DNA from: JALNZU01 sp964463695
Lineage (GTDB): Bacteria; Bacteroidota; Bacteroidia; Bacteroidales; F082
DNA length: 64,000 bases
Assembly: GCA_964463695.1 (NCBI GenBank)
Contig: CAYXCZ010000022.1
Location: 7,820 to 71,819 of the forward strand
Direction: 5' to 3'
In this document: positions 26,476-35,718 of the stretch, one piece after another
How positions within the stretch are numbered: position 1 is the stretch's first letter
How the letters are laid out: each line of letters starts with the position of its first letter
Notes under the pieces: generated by a model
What the model was told of the DNA's origin: nothing
The model's input: the letters and a program-made list of their open reading frames with translations, nothing else
Database searches by the model: none
Position numbers and translations under genes: made by a program

Positions 26476-27417
26476 ATGAAACTAATAAATCCATCTTTAT
26501 ATTTGTTAATTACTCTTCTTTTCTTTTTTACTTTGACTAAAGCTCAAAAACGCATTGCCATCACCATCGATGATGTTCCTAATACAGGGAAGTATCTAAC
26601 GGAAAATTTTCAACCACGCTTGTTGCAACAAATTGACTCACTTCATTTACCGGTTACAATCTTTGTAAACGAGATGAAAGTATATGGAAACGAACATCTT
26701 ACCGAAAACTTTGATTTGCTACGTCAATGGGTCTATAGCCCTTATGTACAGGTAGCCAATCACTCTTTCAGTCATTTACGTTGCTCAGCAACAGAGGTTT
26801 CAACGTTTTGTGACGACATCCGCAAAGGAGGCCATCTGATTGGAGAGTTAACTAAGAAGGTAAACAAAAAAGTAGCCTACTTTCGCTTTCCTTATAATGA
26901 TCTTGGTAAAGATGAAGTGCAGCAACTAGCTATGCAACAGTGTCTTAAAGATCAGGGGTTAACCGCCACACCCTATACTGTGGAAAGCAGCGACTGGATG
27001 TTTAACTACCTGTTTCAGCATTACATGGATAATTCCCAACCACAGGAAGCAGAACGTATTGCACAGGCATATCTGAGTCAAACCCGCGCTAATCTTAGGT
27101 TTTTTGATAGTTTGTCCGTTCAGTTGTATGGAAGAGACATCCCTCATATTTATCTTTGTCATGACAATACATTGAATACGCTGTATTTGAATGAGCTACT
27201 TCAAATTTTTCGAGAAGAAGGGTTTAGTGTTATTTCAATGGACGAAGCAATGCAAGATGCTGTTTATCAACAGCCTTTGAAATATCATGGACAATGGGGC
27301 TTTTCATGGCTGTTTCGTTGGGTGGAAAATGTCGAAACCCGGAAACAGCTTATTCAAGCTGAGCCATCGACGACACCTTATTATCAACAATATGAAAAGT
27401 TGAGCAAAAAATATTAG
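26476..27417 (+). CDS. Secreted polysaccharide deacetylase (NodB domain)
   Basis: I take the ATG at 26476 as the start (MKLINPSLYLLITLLFFFTLTKAQ, a signal peptide) over the TTG two codons upstream. The 313-residue protein begins its NodB domain at once: ITIDDVPNTG supplies the catalytic base and metal Asp pair, NHSFSH the metal-binding His pair (H-x3-H), and YFRFPYND the motif-3 Arg/Pro. IPHIYLCHDN carries the C-terminal His. Deacetylation of an N- or O-acetylated glycan in the periplasm or outside is expected. A helical insertion around 150-195 is longer than in minimal NodB domains. Confidence 0.87.
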   Translation: MKLINPSLYLLITLLFFFTLTKAQKRIAITIDDVPNTGKYLTENFQPRLLQQIDSLHLPVTIFVNEMKVYGNEHLTENFDLLRQWVYSPYVQVANHSFSHLRCSATEVSTFCDDIRKGGHLIGELTKKVNKKVAYFRFPYNDLGKDEVQQLAMQQCLKDQGLTATPYTVESSDWMFNYLFQHYMDNSQPQEAERIAQAYLSQTRANLRFFDSLSVQLYGRDIPHIYLCHDNTLNTLYLNELLQIFREEGFSVISMDEAMQDAVYQQPLKYHGQWGFSWLFRWVENVETRKQLIQAEPSTTPYYQQYEKLSKKY

Positions 27418-27535
27418 AGGAGTTTAGTTTCTTAAAATCCAAAATTGACGAAACAATAAAACGCATATTTTTAGTTGTTTATTAATCATTTCAAGTCTTC
27501 ATTATCAAACACTTCTGAAAGAACTGACTAAGTAA

Positions 27536-27874
27536 ATGAAACCTGTAAAACCTGATTGAAAAAATCGTTCTTCCCAAACTAGAACTTACCTTGACATTGC
27601 CCCAGGGAAGTGATTTGGGTTTTTGAAGGCCGCTACCGTTTATAATTCTGCAGAGGGTTTGCCTGAATTGGAGATCGCTACTGTTGATAACATTGCAGAT
27701 AATGTCGGTAATTTTTTGCAGTGCAGCACCTACGATACTGATTTGAAGGATTATATAAAAAAGGATAAGATTTCGTTACGTCTGAATACAACAACCGACG
27801 AATTAATCTTATCGGATCATGAAGGAAAAGTGCCTACTGAGTTTTTTGTTGATGCACGAATTCTTGGTATCTGA
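27536..27874 (+). pseudogene. Decayed small gene with two apparent frameshifts
   Basis: An ATG at 27536 starts MKPVKPD and stops at 27557. In another frame, 27555-27623 continues as IEKIVLPKLELTLTLPQG, and this too stops at 27624. In a third frame, 27623-27874 reads on as KAATVYNSAEGLPELEIATV to a natural-looking end FFVDARILGI. One extra T in the T5 run at 27620-27624 would join the last two parts as SDLGF-LKAATVYNSAEG. The pieces look coding (charged, no low complexity) but I do not recognise the family. It could be a pseudogene, or a short real gene using only the last segment, or a gene broken by sequencing error. Confidence 0.45.
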
Positions 27875-27984
27875 ATTTTTAAATTCGGTTAAAAGATTGA
27901 TAATAAGTTATTTAAAAAAGACTCCTTTAGCTTTATTTTTTGATCCGGTAACTGAATTATTTATTGTTTTTCAATTGTTAATAA

Positions 27985-27992
27985 TAACTTTG
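27985..27992 (+). promoter_or_regulatory. Bacteroidota promoter for the C1 peptidase
   Basis: TAACTTTG lies 28 nt upstream of the ATG at 28021, with a TTG at 27964-27966 near the -33 spacing. Confidence 0.45.
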
Positions 27993-28020
27993 TCCGAAAT
28001 ACCTTAATAATATCTGCTTT

Positions 28021-29229
28021 ATGAAAAGAATCTATTTGGTCATGATTTACTTGGTAGCAGGATTGATGTTGCCAATGGGATCAGATGCACAAGATGCACC
28101 TGCGAAAGTGAAAAAAGCGTATGAATTTACAATTGTGAAGGAAGTGCCGCATACAGCCGTTCCCAACCAATACCGTTCGGGTACATGCTGGAGTTTTTCC
28201 GGAATTGGATTGCTGGAAGCCGAAATCCTGCGGAAAAGTGGTAGAACTGTTGATTTATCTGAGATGTTTATTGTCAGAGAAGCATATTCAGAAAAAGCTT
28301 CGAAATATGTAAGACTTCATGGTCATCTCAATTTGGCAGCCGGCGGCGGTTTCAATGATGTAACTTTTGTAATGGATAAGTATGGTCTTGTTCCTGAATC
28401 TGCATACGCTGGTCTTGTAATTGGCGAAGAAAAACACACGCATGGTGAAATGGACGATGTACTTAAAGCGTATACGGATGCTGTCCTTAAAAATGGCAAT
28501 AAAAAACTGACACCTGTCTGGCATAAAGGCTTTAATGCATTACTCGATACTTATTTGGGTGATTTTCCTGCTGAGTTTGAATACGAAGGAAAGAAATATA
28601 CTCCTCAAAGTTTCAGCAAGGAAATGGGACTTTCGGGTTCAGATTATGTTCAACTTACAGCATACAACCATGTACCACTCTATCAGCCTTATGTTCAGGA
28701 ACTTCCCGACAACTGGCTTTGGAGCCTGACTTACAACCTGAGCCTTGAAGAGATGATGGAAACTATTGATCAGGCAATCGAAAATGGGTATGCAGTAGCA
28801 TGGGGAGCCGATGTAAGTGAAAAAGGCTTCTCGTGGAAAAACGGCGTTGCAATCGTGCCTGAAGAAAATGTAAATGACCTTGCCGGAACTGAAAAGGAAC
28901 GCTGGGAAGCACTTACTCCTGTTGAACGCAAAAAAACAATGTTTGCATTTGAAGAAATCGTTCCTGAGAAAAAAATTACCCCGGAGATGAGGCAACTCTC
29001 TTATGATAATTTTGAAACAACCGATGATCATGGGATGCTGATAGTAGGAACAGCAACGGATCAAAATGGAAATAAATACTATAAAGTAAAAAATTCATGG
29101 GGAACTGAAGATCATATTTATCAGGGATATTTCTACGCTTCTTTATCATTTGTCCAGTATAAAACATTGAACATCGCAGTTCATAAAGACGCGATTCCCA
29201 AACAGATAAGTAAAAAAATTGGGTTATAA
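28021..29229 (+). CDS. C1-family cysteine peptidase (aminopeptidase C/bleomycin hydrolase-like)
   Basis: A 402-residue papain-fold peptidase with an N-terminal signal peptide (to about residue 24), so it is exported, unlike cytosolic PepC. The active site is complete: oxyanion Gln Q50 (PNQYRSG), nucleophile C56 (SGTCWSFSG), His H337 (DDHGMLIVG) and Asn N358 (VKNSWG). The large insertion between the catalytic Cys and His is characteristic of the bleomycin-hydrolase group. Digestion of short peptides in the periplasm or outside fits the amino-acid-fermentation genes elsewhere in the window; that link is inference. A strong terminator follows. Confidence 0.93.
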   Translation: MKRIYLVMIYLVAGLMLPMGSDAQDAPAKVKKAYEFTIVKEVPHTAVPNQYRSGTCWSFSGIGLLEAEILRKSGRTVDLSEMFIVREAYSEKASKYVRLHGHLNLAAGGGFNDVTFVMDKYGLVPESAYAGLVIGEEKHTHGEMDDVLKAYTDAVLKNGNKKLTPVWHKGFNALLDTYLGDFPAEFEYEGKKYTPQSFSKEMGLSGSDYVQLTAYNHVPLYQPYVQELPDNWLWSLTYNLSLEEMMETIDQAIENGYAVAWGADVSEKGFSWKNGVAIVPEENVNDLAGTEKERWEALTPVERKKTMFAFEEIVPEKKITPEMRQLSYDNFETTDDHGMLIVGTATDQNGNKYYKVKNSWGTEDHIYQGYFYASLSFVQYKTLNIAVHKDAIPKQISKKIGL

Positions 29230-29239
29230 GACCATAATT

Positions 29240-29266
29240 AAAGCAGGCTAGTCCTGCTTTTTTTGT
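29240..29266 (+). terminator. Rho-independent terminator of the C1 peptidase gene
   Basis: AAAGCAGG (29240-29247) pairs with CCTGCTTT (29253-29260) over a 5-nt loop and is followed by a T run. Confidence 0.88.
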
Positions 29267-29311
29267 TTTTTGGCATTCGCTTGCTTTTGCACGATGAAGA
29301 CGTAATCTTTT

Positions 29312-29319
29312 TACTTTTG
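29312..29319 (+). promoter_or_regulatory. Bacteroidota promoter for the TerB/DnaJ gene
   Basis: TACTTTTG lies 14 nt upstream of the ATG, with TTTG at 29286-29289 about 22 nt before it. Confidence 0.5.
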
Positions 29320-29333
29320 CAAAAAATTAAACT

Positions 29334-30149
29334 ATGTTTTCCTTCTTTTCAATCGTTTTGATTGTTGTTGTAGCCTTAATCGTATTCAACCTTCCAAAAT
29401 CCAAGTCTTCAGATAACAGCCAGAATAACAAGTCATCAGGTTATTCCAAATGGATTGGAGGTGGATTGGGCTGGGCTTTTGGTGGACCAATCGGAGCTTT
29501 GTTAGGATATACTTTTGGAAGTATGTTTGAAAAAGGAGGTTCTGCCCGATATGAAAACCAGCCTACAAGACAAGGTGATTTTAATATAAGCTTACTTGTT
29601 CTTTCTGCAGCTATGATGAAAGCCGATGGAGCTGTAAAAAAATCGGAACTTGACTATGTAAAGCAATTCCTGCTACGAAATTTTGGTAAGGATGCTGCTG
29701 ATGAATACCTCTTAATGCTGAGAGAAATACTTAAACAAGACATTCAACTTCAGGAAGTTGCTTCTCAGATTGGCCGTTTTATGGACTACTCCTCCCGGCT
29801 TCAGTTGATGCATTACCTTTTTGGAATAGCGGGTTCTGATGCACAACTTAACCCTTTTGAGCTGAATGTGTTAAATAACATTGCAGGTTATCTGGGAGTC
29901 TATCCGGCAGATTTTGCTTCGATCAAAGCAATGTTTGTAAAGGAAACGGATTCAGCGTACAAAATTTTAGAAGTGTCACCTGAAGCAACTGACGAAGAGC
30001 TCAAGAAAGCCTACCGTGACATGGCGATTAAATACCATCCTGATAAAGTGAGTCATCTGGGAGAGGAAGTTCGCTCAGCTGCAGAAGATAAGTTTAAGCA
30101 AGTCACCGATGCGTATGAGCAAATAAAGAAACAAAGGGGGCTTAAGTAA
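29334..30149 (+). CDS. Membrane-anchored TerB/DnaJ-domain co-chaperone (DjlA-like)
   Basis: A 271-residue protein with an N-terminal transmembrane helix (3-20) and a Ser/Asn/Lys linker. A glycine-rich hydrophobic segment at 40-65 (WIGGGLGWAFGGPIGALLG) resembles that in DjlA proteins. A TerB-like helical domain spans about 82-195, and a C-terminal J domain about 205-271 has the HPD motif at 235-237 (IKYHPDKV). The J domain should stimulate a DnaK ATPase at the inner membrane. The domain order matches DjlA. It is monocistronic. Confidence 0.88.
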   Translation: MFSFFSIVLIVVVALIVFNLPKSKSSDNSQNNKSSGYSKWIGGGLGWAFGGPIGALLGYTFGSMFEKGGSARYENQPTRQGDFNISLLVLSAAMMKADGAVKKSELDYVKQFLLRNFGKDAADEYLLMLREILKQDIQLQEVASQIGRFMDYSSRLQLMHYLFGIAGSDAQLNPFELNVLNNIAGYLGVYPADFASIKAMFVKETDSAYKILEVSPEATDEELKKAYRDMAIKYHPDKVSHLGEEVRSAAEDKFKQVTDAYEQIKKQRGLK

Positions 30150-30227
30150 TAAATTTTGAGTGAAAATAGCAATGCTTTCTTTTTTTTTCAATCAGTTGTT
30201 AATCAATAAGATAAATAAAAAATTTAC

Positions 30228-32159
30228 TTATTGATAAAACCGCCAGCTTACTCCGAAATAGAAACGGGGATCGCGCATTGGATAATGTGGTGAAGCGAAA
30301 TAACTGTAATTTCCAGTTAATCCTAGTATGTTGGCATATTGAATAAAAATACGGGTTCGTTTAACTTTCAATGCAAGGTACACATCTACCGATGGATAAT
30401 TGCCAATCTTCTTTTCATTTTGAATATAGAAAGCACTTAAAGCAGGCATATAGGCATTGGCGTAATAACTTGTGAACCAGCTGGCTTCTATTCCAGGTTG
30501 CATAATAGCAGCATTTTTGAATAACTGCTGACTGAAAGCAATTTTTAAGCGGGCAGCTAAGGCGGGTAGCCGTATAATAGTATCATTTCCACTAACTTGA
30601 TAATTTACAGTTGCCAGAATGTCAAATTTCCCTGGTTTTAAATGAAGATCAGAGTAAATTCTTAATACTGAAACAGTTCCTGAGTACTGTGTAGCACGGG
30701 CCTTTGTATTCAGGTAAACATATTTATCCAGAACATGCCATTCAGCGCCGGCTTCAACAGTTTTAAAGCTATAGCCTCCTTTGAAGGTAAGATGGGTTGA
30801 TTTGTCAAGTGATTGGTTCCACCTAAAATGGTTCGATGTGTATTCCTTGTAGAACCATGATGGGGTTTGGTTTATTAAATGTAATCCAAAGAATAAATTT
30901 CCAAGATTGCGGTCACGTGTTCCTAAAAATTGCCTGACCAAACCTTTCAACTCAAAATCTCCTGATGCATAATTCCCTGTCAGCAGTTTCGCTGTTCCAT
31001 CAATATAAAACGATTCAAACAATGCAATATTTATGCCTCCATAAGGATTTAACTGCCAAACATTCCTCTTGGTTAGTGAGTCATTATTCTGACCATTTAC
31101 CAACTCAACACCTGCATAAAGGTGAAAAGCAATATCTTTATTGTATGATCTATATCCTAAATTACTCCATTGTAACCTATTAAGGAATACAGACTGATAA
31201 GTGCTATCATAGGTTGAGGTTGAATCAAGTACAATATCAAAGGGTTTGTAAAAATCAGACAGTGGAGATGTTTCACTGTAAATTGTCTGATTTCGCTGAT
31301 ACTCCATTTGATGCGTAAGCCTTCCTATTTGAAATTTTCGCTTTATAACAAGGCTATCCGATTCCTTTTTAAGTTCAGGCAAAAGAATAAAATATTGCTC
31401 TAATCCAAATCCTGATTGTTTGTATTTGTTTGAAGCTGTTTCAAGGTTTACTCCAATAACCCTGCGGTCAGTTTCCAAATTATTTTCGAAATCACTGTCA
31501 TTGAGAATCCCGCCATTTTCGTCAGCAACAATTTTGTTGTTGAAATAATGCGCAATAACTCCGTATCTTTTGTTAGTTGTATTGTAACGCGCTGTGAAAT
31601 AAACGCTCGTGTTGTTTGTCCCACTATTCTTGTAGGGACCTGGTGAGTTAGTCAACTTAAAATCCATTCCAATGAAAAGGCGGGGAATGATTTGGCGGCC
31701 GAACAGCACGTTAAGCTGTTGCTCTTTTTTACCACCCATCAGATAGTTCAGTTCCGTAAGCGCGGCTGTTGGGTCAAGAAACGAAATATTCTCACTATTT
31801 TGCAGGTATTGCCTGAAACTCGTGCGATTCATATCGAGGCCATTGTTAAAGGCGCTGCTAAATACAAGTGGCTGATGCGCAAGGCCAGCATTACTAAGCG
31901 TCTGAAATAAAAACGGACCTCGGCTAAGTGGGTCGAATTGAGTTGCATGCAACAGGTTGGTATCCACATAATGGATATAACCCATCGTTAGGCTATCAAA
32001 AGTTTTGTTGAAATACTTCACCTGCGTTGAATCTATTTTTGGTTCTGCAGGTCTTTTTTGCCGTATCGTATCTTCTTGAGCATAAAGATTTGCCCATGTA
32101 AGTATCAGGCTTACAATAATCAAAGAGCGAATCTTGAACGTTAAAGAAGATTGAGACAT
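30228..32159 (-). CDS. Putative beta-barrel porin (Bacteroidota type)
   Basis: The frame opens at 32267, but the ATG at 32159 (MSQSSLTFKIRSLIIVSLIL, then WANLYAQED) gives a proper signal peptide and a 643-residue protein. The rest is a strand-rich outer-membrane barrel with alternating aromatic and polar residues and a C-terminal YFGVSWRFYQ. The DSLTMGYIHYVDTNLLH and NAGLAHQPLVFSS segments near the N-terminus are seen in the putative porin family of Bacteroidota. Substrate and selectivity are unknown. It is convergent with the TerB/DnaJ gene. Confidence 0.75.
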   Translation of the reverse strand: MSQSSLTFKIRSLIIVSLILTWANLYAQEDTIRQKRPAEPKIDSTQVKYFNKTFDSLTMGYIHYVDTNLLHATQFDPLSRGPFLFQTLSNAGLAHQPLVFSSAFNNGLDMNRTSFRQYLQNSENISFLDPTAALTELNYLMGGKKEQQLNVLFGRQIIPRLFIGMDFKLTNSPGPYKNSGTNNTSVYFTARYNTTNKRYGVIAHYFNNKIVADENGGILNDSDFENNLETDRRVIGVNLETASNKYKQSGFGLEQYFILLPELKKESDSLVIKRKFQIGRLTHQMEYQRNQTIYSETSPLSDFYKPFDIVLDSTSTYDSTYQSVFLNRLQWSNLGYRSYNKDIAFHLYAGVELVNGQNNDSLTKRNVWQLNPYGGINIALFESFYIDGTAKLLTGNYASGDFELKGLVRQFLGTRDRNLGNLFFGLHLINQTPSWFYKEYTSNHFRWNQSLDKSTHLTFKGGYSFKTVEAGAEWHVLDKYVYLNTKARATQYSGTVSVLRIYSDLHLKPGKFDILATVNYQVSGNDTIIRLPALAARLKIAFSQQLFKNAAIMQPGIEASWFTSYYANAYMPALSAFYIQNEKKIGNYPSVDVYLALKVKRTRIFIQYANILGLTGNYSYFASPHYPMRDPRFYFGVSWRFYQ

Positions 32160-32389
32160 TACGATGATTTGAATTTTGCGGTAAAAATACATATATAAAC
32201 GGCTGAATGCCCCAAAACAGTATGGCTGCACTGAGATTAATCCATTAAAATAGTTAATTATTTGCATGAAAATTTCCCAGAGGCAAACCAGATCTTATTT
32301 TATAAAACAAATTTCAGGCTTATCTATTCTTGTAACCTGCTAATGATGAAAATACAAGTTTGTGACAATTTTCAGGTTATTGATTCGGA

Positions 32390-33913
32390 TTATCTTCTTC
32401 TTCTTGTTGTGGAAAAACCTAAAACACCTAACAATCCACGCGTTACTTCCCTTATGATGGTATTGGTCACCGGACTTTTCATCACAGTCTCGAAAGTGCT
32501 TTCTTCGTTTCTTGGTCGTCCAACAGGCTTACGCTCTTCGATTGGCTCATATTTCTGTGCAGCGATTACCTTTTTTTGCAATAGTTCAAAGGCACTTTCT
32601 CTGTCAATTTCTTCATTGTATTTCGAGCTTAGTTGACTCTTTCGTAAAAGCTGTTGTGTCTCACTTTCTGAAATCACATCCATTCTCGACTTTGGAGCTT
32701 GTAACAAGCAGTGAACCAATGGGGTAGGAATCCCTTTTTCGTTTAACATGGTAACGATAGCTTCTCCAATTCCAACAGAAGTAAGTAATTCGTCCACTTT
32801 ATAAAACGAAGTAGTAGGATAATTTTCTGCAACCTGCTTAATTTCTTTCCGATCCTTTGCAGTAAAGGCTCGAAGTGCATGTTGAATTTTAAAACCTAAT
32901 TGACTCAGTACAGCATCGGGAACATCACCAGGATTTTGAGTGCAAAAAAAGATTCCAACCCCTTTTGATCGGATGAGTTTAACAATGGCCTCAATTTGAT
33001 CAAGTAGTGCTTTTGATGCTTCATTGAAAATCAAATGGGCTTCGTCGATGAAGATCACCAACTCAGGTTGATCCATGTCGCCACGTTCTGGAAATTTCTC
33101 ATAGATCTCTGCAAGCAGGCACAACATAAAAGTGGAAAACAGCTTTGGCTTACTTTGTAAATCAGTTAATCGGAGTAAATGTATAACACCTTTACCATCA
33201 GGACTTAAGCGTAATAAATCTTCAACGTCAAAACTTCGTTCTCCAAAGAAAGCAGTAGCACCCTGCTGCTCCAATTCGAGAAGTTTACGCATTATTGTGC
33301 CAATAGTTGAAGTACTTACCAATCCATAAGCCTGTTGAACCTCTGCCTTTCCATCACCACTTATATGTTGAAGAACTGCTCTGAAATCCTTTATATCAAG
33401 CAGTGGCAGGCCTTTATCATCACAATATTTGAAAACAAGTGCTACCATCCCTTGCTGAGTGTCGTTAAGATCCAGAATTTTACTTAACAATACTGGTCCG
33501 AATTCACTGATGGTAGCTCTCATTTTTGCTCCCGGCTCATTTGAAATGGTAAGCAATTCAACAGGATAAGCTGTTGGAATCCATGAAGTTCCAATTTTAT
33601 TGTGCCTGTCGTCAATTTTGGCATTGGGAGTTCCAGGCTGAGATAAGCCACTCAAATCTCCTTTAATATCCATCATCAAAACGGCTACACCGTTGTCTGA
33701 AAGACTTTCAGCTAAACCCTGAAGTGTTTTTGTTTTGCCGCTTCCTGTAGCACCGGCAATTAGTCCGTGCCTGTTGAGCATTTTTAACGGAGCATGCACT
33801 TGTAAGCCACTTATTGCCTCTCCTTCAAACATGGCACCTCCTAAAATGATGCTTGCTCCTTTAAATTGATACCCTTTTTGAATTGCTTCGATAAACTGAT
33901 CTTTCGTTTGCAT
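32390..33913 (-). CDS. HerA/VirB4-like ATPase of the DUF853 (YjgR) family
   Basis: A 507-residue cytoplasmic P-loop ATPase. Walker A is AGATGSGKT (53-61) after LKMLNRHGLI, Walker B is LVIFIDEAHLIF around residue 270, and IFFCTQNPGDVP carries the sensor Gln. The C-terminal KPVGRPRNEEST and RRRR tail is basic. The family belongs to the HerA/FtsK superfamily; its physiological role is not established. No NurA nuclease, Sir2 or other partner that would mark a HerA repair or defence locus is adjacent, so this looks like the housekeeping YjgR-type protein. Confidence 0.88.
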   Translation of the reverse strand: MQTKDQFIEAIQKGYQFKGASIILGGAMFEGEAISGLQVHAPLKMLNRHGLIAGATGSGKTKTLQGLAESLSDNGVAVLMMDIKGDLSGLSQPGTPNAKIDDRHNKIGTSWIPTAYPVELLTISNEPGAKMRATISEFGPVLLSKILDLNDTQQGMVALVFKYCDDKGLPLLDIKDFRAVLQHISGDGKAEVQQAYGLVSTSTIGTIMRKLLELEQQGATAFFGERSFDVEDLLRLSPDGKGVIHLLRLTDLQSKPKLFSTFMLCLLAEIYEKFPERGDMDQPELVIFIDEAHLIFNEASKALLDQIEAIVKLIRSKGVGIFFCTQNPGDVPDAVLSQLGFKIQHALRAFTAKDRKEIKQVAENYPTTSFYKVDELLTSVGIGEAIVTMLNEKGIPTPLVHCLLQAPKSRMDVISESETQQLLRKSQLSSKYNEEIDRESAFELLQKKVIAAQKYEPIEERKPVGRPRNEESTFETVMKSPVTNTIIREVTRGLLGVLGFSTTRRRR

Positions 33914-33986
33914 TTGATTATATTTTATTTGGCTATTTGCAATTAATTGACTTTGAATTATAAACGTGACTAAATTTTAAATTGTT

Positions 33987-34826
33987 TCATTTTGAATGCA
34001 ATTCAGAACCGCAGTTAGAGCAATAATTTGCATTCTTTTCAGCAATTTGATGGCCACAATCACGACAGAAATGATTTTTTTCACCGACAAAAGTGATCTT
34101 TTTTGTTTTGCTTATCTCTGAAGTAAGAATTCCCGTAGGCACTGCAATAATGGCATAGCCGGTGAGCATCAGAATAGAGGCAATAAATTGACCCCAGGGT
34201 GTTACAGGACTTATGTCTCCGTAACCTACTGTTGTGATAGTTACAATTGCCCAGTAAATAGAAACCGGGATGCTAACAAATCCTGATGAAGGACCTTCGA
34301 TTAGGTACATTATTGTCCCGACAATTGTTACAATAATTAGCACAGCACCAAAAAAAACTAAAATCTTCTCACGTGAGTTTTTTAAGGCTTGAATTAGGAA
34401 TAAGCTTGCCATTGTATAGCTTACGAGTTTCAAAATTCTGAAAATTCTTAAAAGTCTCAAAACCCGTATGATAATTAAAAACTGACTGCCAGCAAAAAAT
34501 ATACTCAAGTAGGTTGGTATAATGGAAAGCATATCAATAATTCCATAAAAACTAAAAATATATGATCTTTTATTGGGAACTATAATCACTCTGATAACAT
34601 ATTCAATTGTAAATAAAATAGTTAGAAACCATTCAATTAAAAGTAAAGGAAGGCTGTATTTATCGTGAATTTGTTGAGAACTATCGATAAAAACAACTGT
34701 TACACTGATTAAAATTGCTAATAGTAAAATTAAATCGAAGCGCCTACCTGCTTTTGTATGGTGCTGAAATATAATTACATACCATTTTTTTTTCCAGGAT
34801 TCTTCTTTATCTTCACTTTGATTCAT
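33987..34826 (-). CDS. Voltage-gated-type potassium channel with C-terminal zinc ribbon
   Basis: A 279-residue six-helix ion channel. The S4-like helix has regularly spaced arginines R121, R124, R127 and R130 (RVLRLLRIFRILKL). The pore filter is TTVGYGD at 198-204, a potassium signature. After S6 a short linker leads to CRDCGHQIAEKNANYCSNCG, a zinc ribbon with C254, C257, C269 and C272. The ribbon takes the place of the cyclic-nucleotide or RCK domains often found there, and may be a regulatory or assembly module (inference). A TrkH-type uptake protein occurs at 51120-52556, so both potassium uptake and leak are encoded in the window. Confidence 0.9.
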   Translation of the reverse strand: MNQSEDKEESWKKKWYVIIFQHHTKAGRRFDLILLLAILISVTVVFIDSSQQIHDKYSLPLLLIEWFLTILFTIEYVIRVIIVPNKRSYIFSFYGIIDMLSIIPTYLSIFFAGSQFLIIIRVLRLLRIFRILKLVSYTMASLFLIQALKNSREKILVFFGAVLIIVTIVGTIMYLIEGPSSGFVSIPVSIYWAIVTITTVGYGDISPVTPWGQFIASILMLTGYAIIAVPTGILTSEISKTKKITFVGEKNHFCRDCGHQIAEKNANYCSNCGSELHSK

Positions 34827-34855
34827 ATGGCATTTTAAGTGATCAATAATTTAGG

Positions 34856-35629
34856 TCAAAAGTAAGGAAAAGGCTGTTTGTTTACGCCTAATCCAAAAAG
34901 AGCGAAATCATATTTTACAGGGTCGGTCGGATCATATTGCTTTAATGTCTCTGTAAGAGTTACAGCCGCAGTCCAGTCATTTTGGTTTCTTTCGAGAAGT
35001 CCAAGCCTTCGGGCTGTTGTACCACTATGAAGATCAAGCGGGCAAATGAGGTCTTCCGGTGAAATATCATTCCAAATACCAAAGTCAACTCCCATTTTGT
35101 CTTTTCTCACCATCCATCGAAGAAACATGTTGATCCTTTTGGCTGCTGATCCTTTGGATGGGCGGGCAAGATGCTTTTCTGTGCGTTTTAAATGTGGATA
35201 CCCGAAAAGCATAACAGCCATTTGCTCAATTCCTTCATAAGCACCACCATGTTTGAAACCATTTGTAAAAACCTGTTCCAAACCTCCATGATGCTCATAA
35301 ATGTTTTTTAAACATGACATAAGTGTAATGCAATCAGTTCCATTGAAAGTGCGGTGTTTAAAATGATCGAACCGCTTTAAATCTTTTTCAGATGCTTGAT
35401 TTATAAACTGATAGGGTTCATAGTCCATCCATTGCATAAGCTCTTTGCTTTTTTGTATGATCGTTTTGCGCTGTCCCCAGGCCAGTATGGCAGCAAGAAA
35501 ACCAGCGATTTCAATATCTTCTTTCTTAGTGAAAAGATGAGGTATACTGATAGGATCGTCAGCAATAAATGAAAGATGGTTGTATTTTAGAACATACTCT
35601 TCTAAAAGTTCTGCTATTCGGTTTTTCAT
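34856..35629 (-). CDS. TIGR02757 family protein (DUF2400)
   Basis: A 257-residue cytoplasmic protein of a conserved family of unknown function. It shows the family's FLAAILAWGQRKTIIQKS, FKHRTFNGTDC and RLGLLERNQNDWTAA segments, and LHSGTTARRLG. The helical content recalls HhH-type DNA glycosylase folds, but I see no catalytic Lys/Asp pair in the expected place, so no activity is claimed. It lies 29 nt upstream of the channel gene and may be cotranscribed with it. Confidence 0.85.
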   Translation of the reverse strand: MKNRIAELLEEYVLKYNHLSFIADDPISIPHLFTKKEDIEIAGFLAAILAWGQRKTIIQKSKELMQWMDYEPYQFINQASEKDLKRFDHFKHRTFNGTDCITLMSCLKNIYEHHGGLEQVFTNGFKHGGAYEGIEQMAVMLFGYPHLKRTEKHLARPSKGSAAKRINMFLRWMVRKDKMGVDFGIWNDISPEDLICPLDLHSGTTARRLGLLERNQNDWTAAVTLTETLKQYDPTDPVKYDFALFGLGVNKQPFPYF

Positions 35630-35642
35630 AGATGCAAAGCAA

Positions 35643-35677
35643 TAAAAAAAAGCCTTCCCTTTGGCGGAGAAGACTTT
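35643..35677 (-). terminator. Terminator of the 2-oxoacid oxidoreductase operon
   Basis: On the minus strand AGTCTTC pairs with GAAGGCT (one G-T wobble) around an 11-nt loop and runs into a T tract (the A run at 35644-35651). It lies between the gamma-subunit gene and the TIGR02757 gene. Confidence 0.7.
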
Positions 35678-35718
35678 TCCTAACGTATTATAAAAATAAG
35701 AGTGGTTTCCTGTAAGTA

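Larger units (their letters stand above)
27418..28020. other. 603-bp region without an intact gene
   Basis: It holds a decayed open frame (27536-27874), the promoter of the C1 peptidase near its right end, and otherwise AT-rich sequence in which I see no RNA gene or repeat. Confidence 0.6.

Noticed and set aside
28639..29064. 141-codon minus-strand open frame
   Set aside because: Antisense to the C1 peptidase with its complete catalytic triad; no independent support.
32390..33913. HerA-type defence or repair locus
   Set aside because: No NurA, Sir2, DUF4297 or other partner is adjacent; the protein matches the solitary DUF853/YjgR type.
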